Assembly: GCA_019115085.1 (NCBI GenBank)
Contig: DXEF01000013.1
Span: forward strand, 1-40,916
Direction: 5' to 3'
DNA length: 40,916 nucleotides
Source: Candidatus Agathobaculum pullicola
GTDB lineage: Bacteria > Bacillota > Clostridia > Oscillospirales > Butyricicoccaceae
Within the stretch, counting starts at the first letter, position 1. Each line of letters opens with the position of its first letter. This document shows positions 23,626 to 30,753 of this stretch, in pieces. The position numbers were made by a program, and so were the translations under genes. The notes under the pieces are model-generated. The model worked only from the letters and a program-made list of their open reading frames with translations, had not been told where the DNA came from and searched no databases.

Positions 23626-24884
23626 GCAAGGTTTGGACCGCCCTGCGCGAGCGCGCGGAGGAGCGCACGTTGGACAACGGGCTGCGTGTGTGCTATCTGC
23701 CTAAGGAGGGCTTTGGCAAGACATTTGCGATACTCGCAACCAACTTTGGTTCGGTCGATGCGTCTTTCACATTTGAAGGGACGCGTTATGATACGCCTGC
23801 GGGGGTCGCGCATTTTCTTGAGCACAAAATGTTCGAGGACGAGGACGGCAACGCGCTGCAAAAGTTTGCACGCACGGGGGCAAGCCCCAATGCGTTCACC
23901 AGCCACACGATGACGGCCTATCATTTTTCCTGTACCGAGCGGTTTGAGGAAAATCTGGAAATCCTGCTGAAATTTGTGTTTACGCCATATTTTACTGAGG
24001 AAAACGTCGCCAAGGAGCGCGGCATCATCGGGCAGGAAATCGGCATGATGGACGATACGCCCGGTTGGCAGCTGTTTTGCGGCGTGCTCAAAGGGCTGTA
24101 CCGCAACCATCCGGTGCGCGTGCCGATTGCGGGCAGCGTGGAGAGTATCGCGCGTATCACGCCCGAGGTGCTCTATACCTGCCACCGTGCATTTTACAGC
24201 CCGAAAAACATGGTGCTGATCGTCTGCGGTACGGCGGATTTTGACGAGGTTTGCCGCATGGCGGCGCAGTATTCGCCCGCTGACGCGCCGGAAATCGGGC
24301 AGCGGCATTACGGTGAACGTCGTCAGGCGGTCAGTGAGCTGACCGTTACGCGGCGCATGCTGGTGTCGCGGCCGCAGTTCATGCTGGGCTTTAAGGATAT
24401 GCCGCTGGAGGCGGGCGAAAGCCGTCTGCGCCGTTCGCTGCTGGGTGAGCTGGCAGTGCGCATCCTGTGCGGCGACACCGCGCCGCTGTATGCGGAGCTA
24501 TACGAAAAGAGGCTCATTGGCCGCGATTTCGACACGGATTATACGCTCATTCCGGAAGGCGCGATGGCGCTGCTGGGCGGCGAGGGCCGCGACCCGGAAG
24601 CTGTGCGTGCGGCAATCGAGGGGGAAGTCGCGCGTCTGGCGCGCGAAGGCGTGGAAAGGCCGCTGTTCGACCGCATGAAAAAGGCGCTTTATGGTCTGCG
24701 TCTGCGCGTGCTGGACGTGCCGGAGGCTTATGCGCGGCAAGAGGCTGCGGCCTTGTTAGCGGGCGAACACTATGCGGATTTTGCCGCGCTGTTCGACACC
24801 ATCGCGCCTGAGGACGTGCAGGCGGTATTTGCCCGCTGGGCGCAGCGCGACCGGTCAAGTTTGTCGGTCGTTTTGCCCGGGTAA
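23622..24884 (+). CDS. yfmH: M16-family zinc peptidase (YfmH-like)
   Basis: 420 aa. The inverted zinc motif HFLEH (His64, Glu67, His68) is intact, with the distal Glu expected in the following ERGIIGQEIGMMDD segment. GNALQKFARTGASPNAFTS is typical. It likely forms the active half of a heterodimer with the YfmF-like protein. The start overlaps the previous stop by 4 nt. Substrate unknown from sequence; the B. subtilis pair is associated with EF-P modification. lgt follows after 31 nt. Confidence 0.9.
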   Translation: MSKVWTALRERAEERTLDNGLRVCYLPKEGFGKTFAILATNFGSVDASFTFEGTRYDTPAGVAHFLEHKMFEDEDGNALQKFARTGASPNAFTSHTMTAYHFSCTERFEENLEILLKFVFTPYFTEENVAKERGIIGQEIGMMDDTPGWQLFCGVLKGLYRNHPVRVPIAGSVESIARITPEVLYTCHRAFYSPKNMVLIVCGTADFDEVCRMAAQYSPADAPEIGQRHYGERRQAVSELTVTRRMLVSRPQFMLGFKDMPLEAGESRLRRSLLGELAVRILCGDTAPLYAELYEKRLIGRDFDTDYTLIPEGAMALLGGEGRDPEAVRAAIEGEVARLAREGVERPLFDRMKKALYGLRLRVLDVPEAYARQEAAALLAGEHYADFAALFDTIAPEDVQAVFARWAQRDRSSLSVVLPG

Positions 24885-24915
24885 CTCATTTCTGACAGCA
24901 AAGGAAGCAAACATC

Positions 24916-25830
24916 ATGGAACATGCAATTTCTTTCCCGGCGCTTGGACTGGATTTTCAGATAAACCGTGTCGCCGTGAACGTATTTGGTAAGGATATCT
25001 ACTGGTACGGCATCATCATCTGCATCGGCTTTGTGCTGGCGGCGCTGTATGTGAACGCGCGGGTCAAGGAATTTGGCTGTATGTCGGACAATCTGATGGA
25101 TTGTCTGATTATCTGTGTGCCGGTTGGTATTATCTGCGCGCGCATCTATTATGTGGCCTTTGAATGGGAGTACTACAGCCAGCATCCGAATGAGATCATC
25201 GCGGTTTGGAACGGCGGCATTGCCATTTACGGCGCGGTGATCGGCGTGGTAATCGCGCTGTATGGATACAGCCGCGTCAAAAAAATTCCGTTTGCCAGCC
25301 TGTGCGATTTAGCGGCCTTCGGCTTGCTCATCGGCCAGTGCATCGGGCGCTGGGGCAATTTCGTCAATGGCGAGGCGCACGGCGGCCCGACTGACCTGCC
25401 CTGGGGGATGTCGATTGACGGCGCCGCGGCCGTGCATCCAACCTTTTTGTACGAATCACTCTGGAACTTGGTGGGTTTTATCGCGCTGCATTTTTACTCA
25501 AAAAAGCGCAAATTCCCGGGCGAGATAGCGCTGCTGTACGTCGCGTGGTACGGTCTGGGCCGCGCGTGGATCGAAGGTCTGCGCACGGACAGCCTGTATA
25601 TCGGCACGGTGCGTGTCTCACAGGGACTTGCGGCGGTTAGCTGCATCGTAGCTGTCGCGCTGCTGGCGCGTGGGTATCGCCGCCTGAAGGTCGCCAAAGC
25701 GTTTTACGCGCCGCCTACGGCGGAGCCGGAACGGACCGCATCAGTGGAAAAACCGGCGGAAACGACAGAAAAAAGTGCGGATAACACACAATCGGCGACG
25801 ACCGAATCGGAAAAACAGACAGAAAATTAA
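24916..25830 (+). CDS. lgt: Prolipoprotein diacylglyceryl transferase
   Basis: 304 aa from the ATG at 24916, with AAGGAAGC upstream. Integral membrane enzyme that transfers diacylglycerol to the lipobox Cys of prolipoproteins. The Lgt signature GRWGNFVNGEAHGGPTDLPW is present, followed by HPTFLYESLWN, and about seven TM helices. The last ~45 residues (TAEPERTASVEKPAETTEKS onward) form a hydrophilic, Thr/Glu/Lys/Ser-rich tail not needed by the family. Co-transcribed with folD, 13 nt downstream. Confidence 0.96.
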   Translation: MEHAISFPALGLDFQINRVAVNVFGKDIYWYGIIICIGFVLAALYVNARVKEFGCMSDNLMDCLIICVPVGIICARIYYVAFEWEYYSQHPNEIIAVWNGGIAIYGAVIGVVIALYGYSRVKKIPFASLCDLAAFGLLIGQCIGRWGNFVNGEAHGGPTDLPWGMSIDGAAAVHPTFLYESLWNLVGFIALHFYSKKRKFPGEIALLYVAWYGLGRAWIEGLRTDSLYIGTVRVSQGLAAVSCIVAVALLARGYRRLKVAKAFYAPPTAEPERTASVEKPAETTEKSADNTQSATTESEKQTEN

Positions 25831-25843
25831 GGGGGAACGCAGT

Positions 25844-26695
25844 ATGAGCGCAGTAAGAATGGACGGTAAGGCACTGTCGGCCAAGGTGCGCGGCAGTATT
25901 CTGGCCGAGACGGAAGAACTGAAAAAGCAAGGGATCACGCCCGGTCTTGCGGTTATCATTGTGGGCAACGACCCGGCGAGCGAAATCTATGTGCGCAATA
26001 AGGAGCGCGCGTGCGCCGAGTGCGGTATTTACAGCGAAAAATATGCGCTGCCTGAGGAAACCACGCAGGAGGAACTGCTCGGCCTGATTGCACAGCTCAA
26101 TGAAAGCACGCAGATTTCGGGCATCCTGTGCCAGATGCCGGTGCCGCGGCACATCTCCGAGCAGGCGGTCATCGACGCCATCGACCCGAAAAAGGATGTC
26201 GATGCGTTCCATCCGGTCAACGTGGGCAAGATTATGACCGGAAATTTCGACTTTGTGCCCTGTACGCCTGCGGGCGTCATGGAGCTGCTCGACGAATACG
26301 GCATTGACCCAAAGGGCAAGGAATGTGTCGTGGTCGGCCGCTCGAATATTGTCGGCAAGCCGATGAGCATGCTGCTGCTGCACCGTCACGGTACGGTGAC
26401 CATATGCCACAGCCGCACGCAGCACCTCGACGAGGTCTGCCGCCGCGCGGATATTCTGGTCGCGGCAATCGGCAAGGCCGGATTTATCACGCCCGATATG
26501 GTGAAAGAAGGCGCGGTGGTCATCGACGTGGGTATCAACCGCAACGCCGAAGGAAAGGTCTGCGGCGACGTGGACCCCGCCGTGGCGGAAAAGGCGTCGT
26601 ACATGACGCCGGTGCCGGGCGGCGCAGGCCCCATGACCATCACCATGCTGATGAAAAACACGCTCAAAGCAGCCAAGCTGCAAAATCGCACATAA
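25844..26695 (+). CDS. folD: Bifunctional methylenetetrahydrofolate dehydrogenase / methenyl-THF cyclohydrolase
   Basis: 283 aa; ATG 25844 with AAGGGGGAACG upstream. It interconverts methylene-, methenyl- and formyl-THF for one-carbon metabolism. Active-site Lys53 in YVRNKERACAECGI, the cyclohydrolase-side QMPVPRHI, the NADP-binding GRSNIVGKPM, and the closing TPVPGGAGPMTITMLM are all present. The usual DVDGFHP reads DVDAFHP, a small change. No strong terminator follows; rpiA has its own promoter. Confidence 0.97.
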   Translation: MSAVRMDGKALSAKVRGSILAETEELKKQGITPGLAVIIVGNDPASEIYVRNKERACAECGIYSEKYALPEETTQEELLGLIAQLNESTQISGILCQMPVPRHISEQAVIDAIDPKKDVDAFHPVNVGKIMTGNFDFVPCTPAGVMELLDEYGIDPKGKECVVVGRSNIVGKPMSMLLLHRHGTVTICHSRTQHLDEVCRRADILVAAIGKAGFITPDMVKEGAVVIDVGINRNAEGKVCGDVDPAVAEKASYMTPVPGGAGPMTITMLMKNTLKAAKLQNRT

Positions 26696-26721
26696 ACCGC
26701 CCTGCTTTTGCGCGGAAATCA

Positions 26722-26750
26722 TTGACCTTTTTTACCAACCACTTTATAAT
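26722..26750 (+). promoter_or_regulatory. rpiA promoter
   Basis: TTGACC (26722-26727), 17-nt spacer, perfect TATAAT (26745-26750), about 55 nt before the rpiA ATG. Confidence 0.85.
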
Positions 26751-26804
26751 AAAGGTAATAAAGGTGGCCGGGGAGAATCGGCGCGGACGGCAGGGAGGAA
26801 AACA

Positions 26805-27482
26805 ATGGATATGAAAAAACTGGCGGGTGAAAAAGCCGCAGAATATGTAAAGGACGGTATGGTCGTCGGTTTGGGTACCGGCTCCACCGCGCATCATATG
26901 GTCAACGCGGTGGGTGAGATGGTAAAAAACGGTCTCAAGATTCAGGCCATTCCGACCTCCAAGGCCACAGAAGCGCAGGCACGCGAACTCGGCATCCCGC
27001 TGCTGACGATTGATGAGGTCGAGTACATTGATCTGGCCATTGACGGCGTGGATGAGATCGACCCGCAGTTTAACGCCATTAAGGGCGGCGGCGGCGCGCT
27101 GTACCGCGAGAAGGTTGTGGCAACCCTTGCCAAGGAAGTCATTTGGATTATGGACGAAAGCAAGCTGGTCGATAAGCTCGGCGCGTTCCACCTGCCGGTT
27201 GAGATTGCGCAGTACGGCTCCAAGCAGGCGATGGCCAAGATGGAGGAATACGGGTTTCACCCGGTGCTGCGTGTGCGCGATGGCAAGACCTTTGTAACCG
27301 ATAACGGCAATTTTATTGCCGACCTTCACCTTGGCGCGGGCTTTGATATTCAGGATGTCCGCGAAAAGATCAGTGGTATTGTGGGCGTGCTGGAGCACGG
27401 CCTGTTCCTCAACATGTGCAAACGGATGATTGTTGGCTGCGCTTCGGGCGAGGTCAAGGTCATCGAGAATTCTGCCATATGA
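26805..27482 (+). CDS. rpiA: Ribose-5-phosphate isomerase A
   Basis: 225 aa, ATG with AGGGAGGAAA upstream. It interconverts ribose-5-P and ribulose-5-P in the pentose phosphate pathway. GLGTGSTAHHMV (phosphate loop), AIDGVDEID and KGGGGALYREKVVA (catalytic Asp/Glu/Lys region) are complete. The end LEHGLFLNMCKRMIVG fits RpiA. It heads a short unit with the following membrane protein gene (56-nt gap). Confidence 0.97.
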   Translation: MDMKKLAGEKAAEYVKDGMVVGLGTGSTAHHMVNAVGEMVKNGLKIQAIPTSKATEAQARELGIPLLTIDEVEYIDLAIDGVDEIDPQFNAIKGGGGALYREKVVATLAKEVIWIMDESKLVDKLGAFHLPVEIAQYGSKQAMAKMEEYGFHPVLRVRDGKTFVTDNGNFIADLHLGAGFDIQDVREKISGIVGVLEHGLFLNMCKRMIVGCASGEVKVIENSAI

Positions 27483-27538
27483 TGGGGGAGAGACGTACAT
27501 CCGGACACCGGATTGGGGACCGAATTGGAGGGACTCCT

Positions 27539-28141
27539 ATGGAGCGGACGCCGGCACGCCGTCGCTCATCTGCAAAGCCGATAAAGCTCAACTATCGTAT
27601 GCTGCTGTGCATTGCGGTTTTGGCATTTTTCCTGTTGGCATTGCTGTTTTTCATTCTATTTTTGTCGCGCGGCGGCAAGATAGGCGAACTGAATAAGCAG
27701 GTGGAAACGCTCAATGGGGAAAAAGCCGCCCTGTCCGAGCAGGTCAATGCCCTGACGCAGGACAACCAGACCATGCTTGCGGGGTTGACAGCTGCTTTGC
27801 CTGACCCGACCACAGCGCAGACCGATGATCTCACCGCCCTCATCCCGCAGTTGACCGAGGGCGTGTATGTGGTGCACAGCACAGGTACGCAATACCAGTA
27901 TCTGAGTGTGCCCACCGGATATTTACAGGATAAGCTGACCGCTTATCGTGATAATGTGGAAGGATATACCGTTGTGGAAGGCGATGCGCCTGCCTGCACC
28001 TGCTGGGTGCTGTTTCCTGACCGCGTGGTTGGTCTGGCAGAGGGGGATAAAGGCTTTGTCAGCATGGACCGCGCCGCTACAGGCAGCGCAACCACCGTAC
28101 CGAGCGGTATGTACGCCTTTGTGGCGAGCTTCTTTGCGTAA
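27539..28141 (+). CDS. Uncharacterised membrane protein with coiled coil
   Basis: 200 aa from the ATG at 27539, preceded by GGAGGG; the longer in-frame start overlaps rpiA and is unlikely. A basic N-terminus (residues 1-19) is followed by one TM helix (~20-44, LLCIAVLAFFLLALLFFILF), then a heptad-like coiled coil (~48-80, IGELNKQVETLNGEKAALSE). A ~110-residue extracytoplasmic domain completes it. The topology resembles FtsL/DivIC-type or sporulation membrane proteins, but I do not recognise the family. Its ribosome site can fold into a small GGAG-GGA-CTCC hairpin. Confidence 0.75.
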   Translation: MERTPARRRSSAKPIKLNYRMLLCIAVLAFFLLALLFFILFLSRGGKIGELNKQVETLNGEKAALSEQVNALTQDNQTMLAGLTAALPDPTTAQTDDLTALIPQLTEGVYVVHSTGTQYQYLSVPTGYLQDKLTAYRDNVEGYTVVEGDAPACTCWVLFPDRVVGLAEGDKGFVSMDRAATGSATTVPSGMYAFVASFFA

Positions 28142-28156
28142 AAATGCAAAAAGCGC

Positions 28157-28187
28157 GCGGCAGGACTTGACATGGTCCTGCCGCTTG
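28157..28187 (+). terminator. Stem-loop after the coiled-coil gene (probable terminator)
   Basis: A 10-bp stem, GCGGCAGGAC (28157-28166) with GTCCTGCCGC (28175-28184). The T tail is poor (TTGTGTT). The loop contains the TTGACA proposed as the rplU -35. Confidence 0.6.
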
Positions 28188-28196
28188 TGTTATGCT
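28167..28196 (+). promoter_or_regulatory. Promoter of the rplU-prp-rpmA-obg operon
   Basis: Perfect TTGACA (28167-28172), 18-nt spacer, TATGCT (28191-28196). It predicts a ~95-nt leader before rplU. Confidence 0.6.
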
Positions 28197-28202
28197 ACTA
28201 AA

Positions 28203-28296
28203 AGCCGCATTGTGCATTGGCTTTCGTTAAGTGCGTCCGAACCCGGTCGCCGCCGTGCCAAGCGTGACTCTACAACGAAAGAGAGGGAAAACCAAT
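28203..28296 (+). promoter_or_regulatory. rplU leader, putative L21 autoregulatory leader
   Basis: In this ~95-nt leader CTTTCGTT (28221-28228) can pair perfectly with AACGAAAG (28274-28281), closing a larger structure just before the GAGAGGG ribosome site. Firmicutes rplU mRNAs carry a known L21 leader; the place and pairing fit, but I could not compare with its covariance model. Confidence 0.45.
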
Positions 28297-28608
28297 ATGT
28301 ATGCCATTTTGAAAACTGGCGGCAAGCAGTACAAGGTATCTGAGGGCGACGTGATCTACGTGGAGAAGCTCGGCGTAGAGGACGGCGCGACCGTTACGTT
28401 TGACGAGGTTCTGGCCGTAGGCGAGGGCGACGCGCTGACCGTCGGCGCTCCTTACGTTTCCGGCGCCGCTGTAACCGGCACGGTGGAAAAGACCGGCAAG
28501 GGCAAGAAGATCAATATCTTCAAGATGAAGCCCAAGAAGGGTTACCGCAAGCGTCAGGGCCATCGCCAGCCGTACACCAAGGTGACCATCGCGTCCATCA
28601 AGGCGTAA
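28297..28608 (+). CDS. rplU: 50S ribosomal protein L21
   Basis: 103 aa, ATG with GAGAGGGAAAA upstream. [19 protein letters not shown] and the end [20 protein letters not shown] are diagnostic. It binds 23S rRNA in the 50S subunit. First gene of the conserved rplU-prp-rpmA-obg operon; prp begins 4 nt after the stop. Confidence 0.98.
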   Translation: MYAILKTGGKQYKVSEGDVIYVEKLGVEDGATVTFDEVLAVGEGDALTVGAPYVSGAAVTGTVEKTGKGKKINIFKMKPKKGYRKRQGHRQPYTKVTIASIKA

Positions 28609-28612
28609 GGCT

Positions 28613-28951
28613 GTGACGAAGGTCACATTTTTGTCGCGGGGGGACAAACTCCTTTCGGTGGATATCCTCGGTCACGCGGGATACGCGGACGAGGGGGAGG
28701 ACATCGTTTGCGCGGCGATTTCCAGCGCGGTCATGCTGACCCATGCTTTGCTGTTTGACGTACAGCGCATCCCGGTCGATACGTTGATCGAGGATGACGG
28801 CGCACACATCCGCATTACCCTGCCCGAAGGCGCGGGGGTGGAACGCGGACAGGACGCGCTTGAGGCGCTCCAGCTGCATTTTACCGAGCTGGAACAGAAC
28901 TATTCGGAATTTTTGAGCGTAATGGAGGTGCACACAGATGCTGAAGATTAG
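28613..28951 (+). CDS. prp: Ribosomal-processing cysteine protease Prp
   Basis: 112 aa, GTG start, with TAAGG just upstream. The catalytic pair is visible: His21 in [20 protein letters not shown] and Cys33 in the same segment. Prp removes the N-terminal extension of L27 in Firmicutes, an essential step for 50S function. The substrate is encoded by the next gene, whose start lies 14 nt before this stop. It is usually annotated as YsxB-family. Confidence 0.94.
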   Translation: MTKVTFLSRGDKLLSVDILGHAGYADEGEDIVCAAISSAVMLTHALLFDVQRIPVDTLIEDDGAHIRITLPEGAGVERGQDALEALQLHFTELEQNYSEFLSVMEVHTDAED

Positions 28952-29216
28952 CTTACAGTTTTTCGCTCATAAAAAGGGCGTAGGTTCGACCAAGAACGGC
29001 CGTGACTCCGAGGCAAAGCGCCTTGGCGTCAAGCGCGCGGACGGCCAGACCGTTCCGGCGGGCAACATTCTCGTCCGTCAGCGCGGCACGAAGATCCATC
29101 CGGGTCTGAACGTGGGCCGCGGCAAGGACGACACGCTGTTTGCAAAGGTCGAGGGCGTTGTTCGTTTCGAGCGCCTGGGCAAGGACCGCAAGCAGGTTTC
29201 CGTTTACCCGCAGTAA
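28938..29216 (+). CDS. rpmA: 50S ribosomal protein L27 with cleavable N-terminal extension
   Basis: 92 aa; ATG 28938 with GGAGGTG upstream. The N-terminus [20 protein letters not shown] has the LQFF-A motif cut by Prp, here after Phe9, exposing the AHKKG end that reaches the peptidyl-transferase centre. The body ([31 protein letters not shown]) is standard L27. A strong terminator follows. Confidence 0.98.
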   Translation: MLKISLQFFAHKKGVGSTKNGRDSEAKRLGVKRADGQTVPAGNILVRQRGTKIHPGLNVGRGKDDTLFAKVEGVVRFERLGKDRKQVSVYPQ

Positions 29217-29230
29217 ACAATTGAGTATAG

Positions 29231-29264
29231 ACAAAATCCCAGACGGTTGTCTGGGATTTTGTTT
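29231..29264 (+). terminator. Terminator after rpmA
   Basis: A 14-bp stem, ACAAAATCCCAGAC (29231-29244) with GTCTGGGATTTTGT (29249-29262), loop GGTT, then TTT. No promoter is evident before obgE, so partial read-through is expected. Confidence 0.9.
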
Positions 29265-29293
29265 TAACAACCACATGAAAGGAGGACTTCCCT

Positions 29294-30568
29294 GTGTTTA
29301 TTGATATTGCCAAGATCAAAATTGTGTCCGGCAAAGGCGGCGACGGCAAGGTCGGCTTTCACCGTGAGAAGTATGTCGCGTCCGGCGGACCGGACGGCGG
29401 CGACGGTGGCCGCGGCGGCTCGGTCATCTTCAAGGTGGACGATAACTTGTCCACGCTGCTGGATTTCCGCTATAAAAAGAAATATGTTGCCGGCGCGGGT
29501 GAAAACGGCGGCAGCAAGCGCTGCAAGGGCAAGGACGGCGCGGATTTAATCATCCGTGTGCCGCGCGGTACGCTCATTCGCGACCAGAAAACCGGACAGG
29601 TGATCAAGGATCTGTCGGATGACGAGCCGTTCGTCGCGGCCAAGGGCGGCAACGGCGGCTGGGGCAACACGCATTTTGCCACCCCAACCCGTCAGGCGCC
29701 GCGCTTTGCCAAGCCCGGACAGCCGGGTGTGGAGCGCGACATCATTTTGGAGCTCAAGCTGCTCGCGGACGTGGGTCTGGTCGGCTTCCCGAATGTCGGC
29801 AAGTCGACGCTGCTTTCTATGGTTTCCGCTGCGCGTCCCAAGATCGCAAACTACCACTTCACCACGCTGGTGCCCAATCTGGGTGTGGTGTCGGTCGGAG
29901 AAGAACAGAGCTTCGTCATGGCTGATATTCCCGGTATCATTGAGGGCGCGGCCGAGGGCGCGGGACTGGGGCATGACTTTTTGCGCCACATTGACCGTTG
30001 CCGCCTGCTGCTGCATCTGGTGGATGCGGCGGGCAGCGAGGGCCGCGATCCGCTCGACGACATCGAAAAAATCAACGCGGAGCTGGCCGGTTACAGCGAA
30101 TTTCTCGCCGCGCGTCCGCAGATTATCGTGGCCAATAAGGTCGACCTGCTGGGCGATGACCGCGCACCGGTCGAAAAGCTAAAAAAATACGCCGAGGAGC
30201 ACGGCTGTCTGTTCGCGGAGTTGTCCGCGGCCACCAATCAGGGCGTGGCGGAGTTGATGCGCCTGACGTGGAACGAATTGAAGGAGTTGCCGCCCGTATT
30301 CGTATACGAGCCGGAGTTTGTCGATACCCCTGAGGACACAACGGGCGAGCGCGACTGGACGGTCGAAAAGGTAGACGATTATTATGTTGTCTCGGGCGCA
30401 TGGGTGGACAAAATCATGGGCTCGGTCAATATTGATGACTACGAATCCCGCCAGTATATGGACCGCATGCTCAAGAGCGCGGGCGTATATGACAAACTCG
30501 AGCAGATGGGCGTGCAGGAGGGCGATTTTGTTGTTATCGGAGACTTGGAATTCGAGTACGTTTATTGA
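29294..30568 (+). CDS. obgE: GTPase Obg (ObgE/CgtA)
   Basis: 424 aa, GTG start with AAAGGAGG upstream. The glycine-rich Obg fold (1-158, GKGGDGKVGFHREKYV; KGGNGGWGNTHF) is followed by the G domain with GFPNVGKST, DIPGIIEGA and NKVDLLG, and by the C-terminal OCT domain, as in Firmicutes. It acts in 50S assembly and in stress and growth control. Canonical neighbour of rplU-prp-rpmA. Confidence 0.98.
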   Translation: MFIDIAKIKIVSGKGGDGKVGFHREKYVASGGPDGGDGGRGGSVIFKVDDNLSTLLDFRYKKKYVAGAGENGGSKRCKGKDGADLIIRVPRGTLIRDQKTGQVIKDLSDDEPFVAAKGGNGGWGNTHFATPTRQAPRFAKPGQPGVERDIILELKLLADVGLVGFPNVGKSTLLSMVSAARPKIANYHFTTLVPNLGVVSVGEEQSFVMADIPGIIEGAAEGAGLGHDFLRHIDRCRLLLHLVDAAGSEGRDPLDDIEKINAELAGYSEFLAARPQIIVANKVDLLGDDRAPVEKLKKYAEEHGCLFAELSAATNQGVAELMRLTWNELKELPPVFVYEPEFVDTPEDTTGERDWTVEKVDDYYVVSGAWVDKIMGSVNIDDYESRQYMDRMLKSAGVYDKLEQMGVQEGDFVVIGDLEFEYVY

Positions 30569-30620
30569 TGACCTTGCGGATTTTCGGTAAAACGGAATCG
30601 TAAAAAGTGGACATGGAAAA

Positions 30621-30638
30621 TTGTTAAATTTTCTACAA
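30621..30638. promoter_or_regulatory. Candidate Rex (NADH/NAD+ redox) operator
   Basis: TTGTTAA-ATTT-TCTACAA matches the Rex consensus TTGTGAA-N4-TTCACAA at 11 of 14 defined positions. It lies 8 nt upstream of the proposed -35. Rex represses fermentation and hydrogenase genes in Clostridia. The match is imperfect and no rex gene is in the window. Confidence 0.4.
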
Positions 30639-30646
30639 TTTATATC

Positions 30647-30675
30647 TTTACAAGATTCCCGCTTTGCGGTATCCT
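30647..30675 (+). promoter_or_regulatory. Hydrogenase gene promoter
   Basis: TTTACA (30647-30652), 17-nt spacer, TATCCT (30670-30675), leaving a ~70-nt leader. The -35 matches 5/6 and the -10 4/6. Confidence 0.55.
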
Positions 30676-30753
30676 GATTATAGGTATGGATAGCCCTATC
30701 AAGGGGCAGTATACCGCCCTGCATCCAATAATCGACGTGAATACAAGGGGGAT

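Larger units (their letters stand above)
30569..30753. other. Intergenic control region upstream of the hydrogenase
   Basis: 185 nt, AT-richer than its surroundings. It holds a Rex-like palindrome (30621-30638) and a promoter (30647-30675). No terminator for obgE is obvious and no small gene is visible. Confidence 0.6.
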
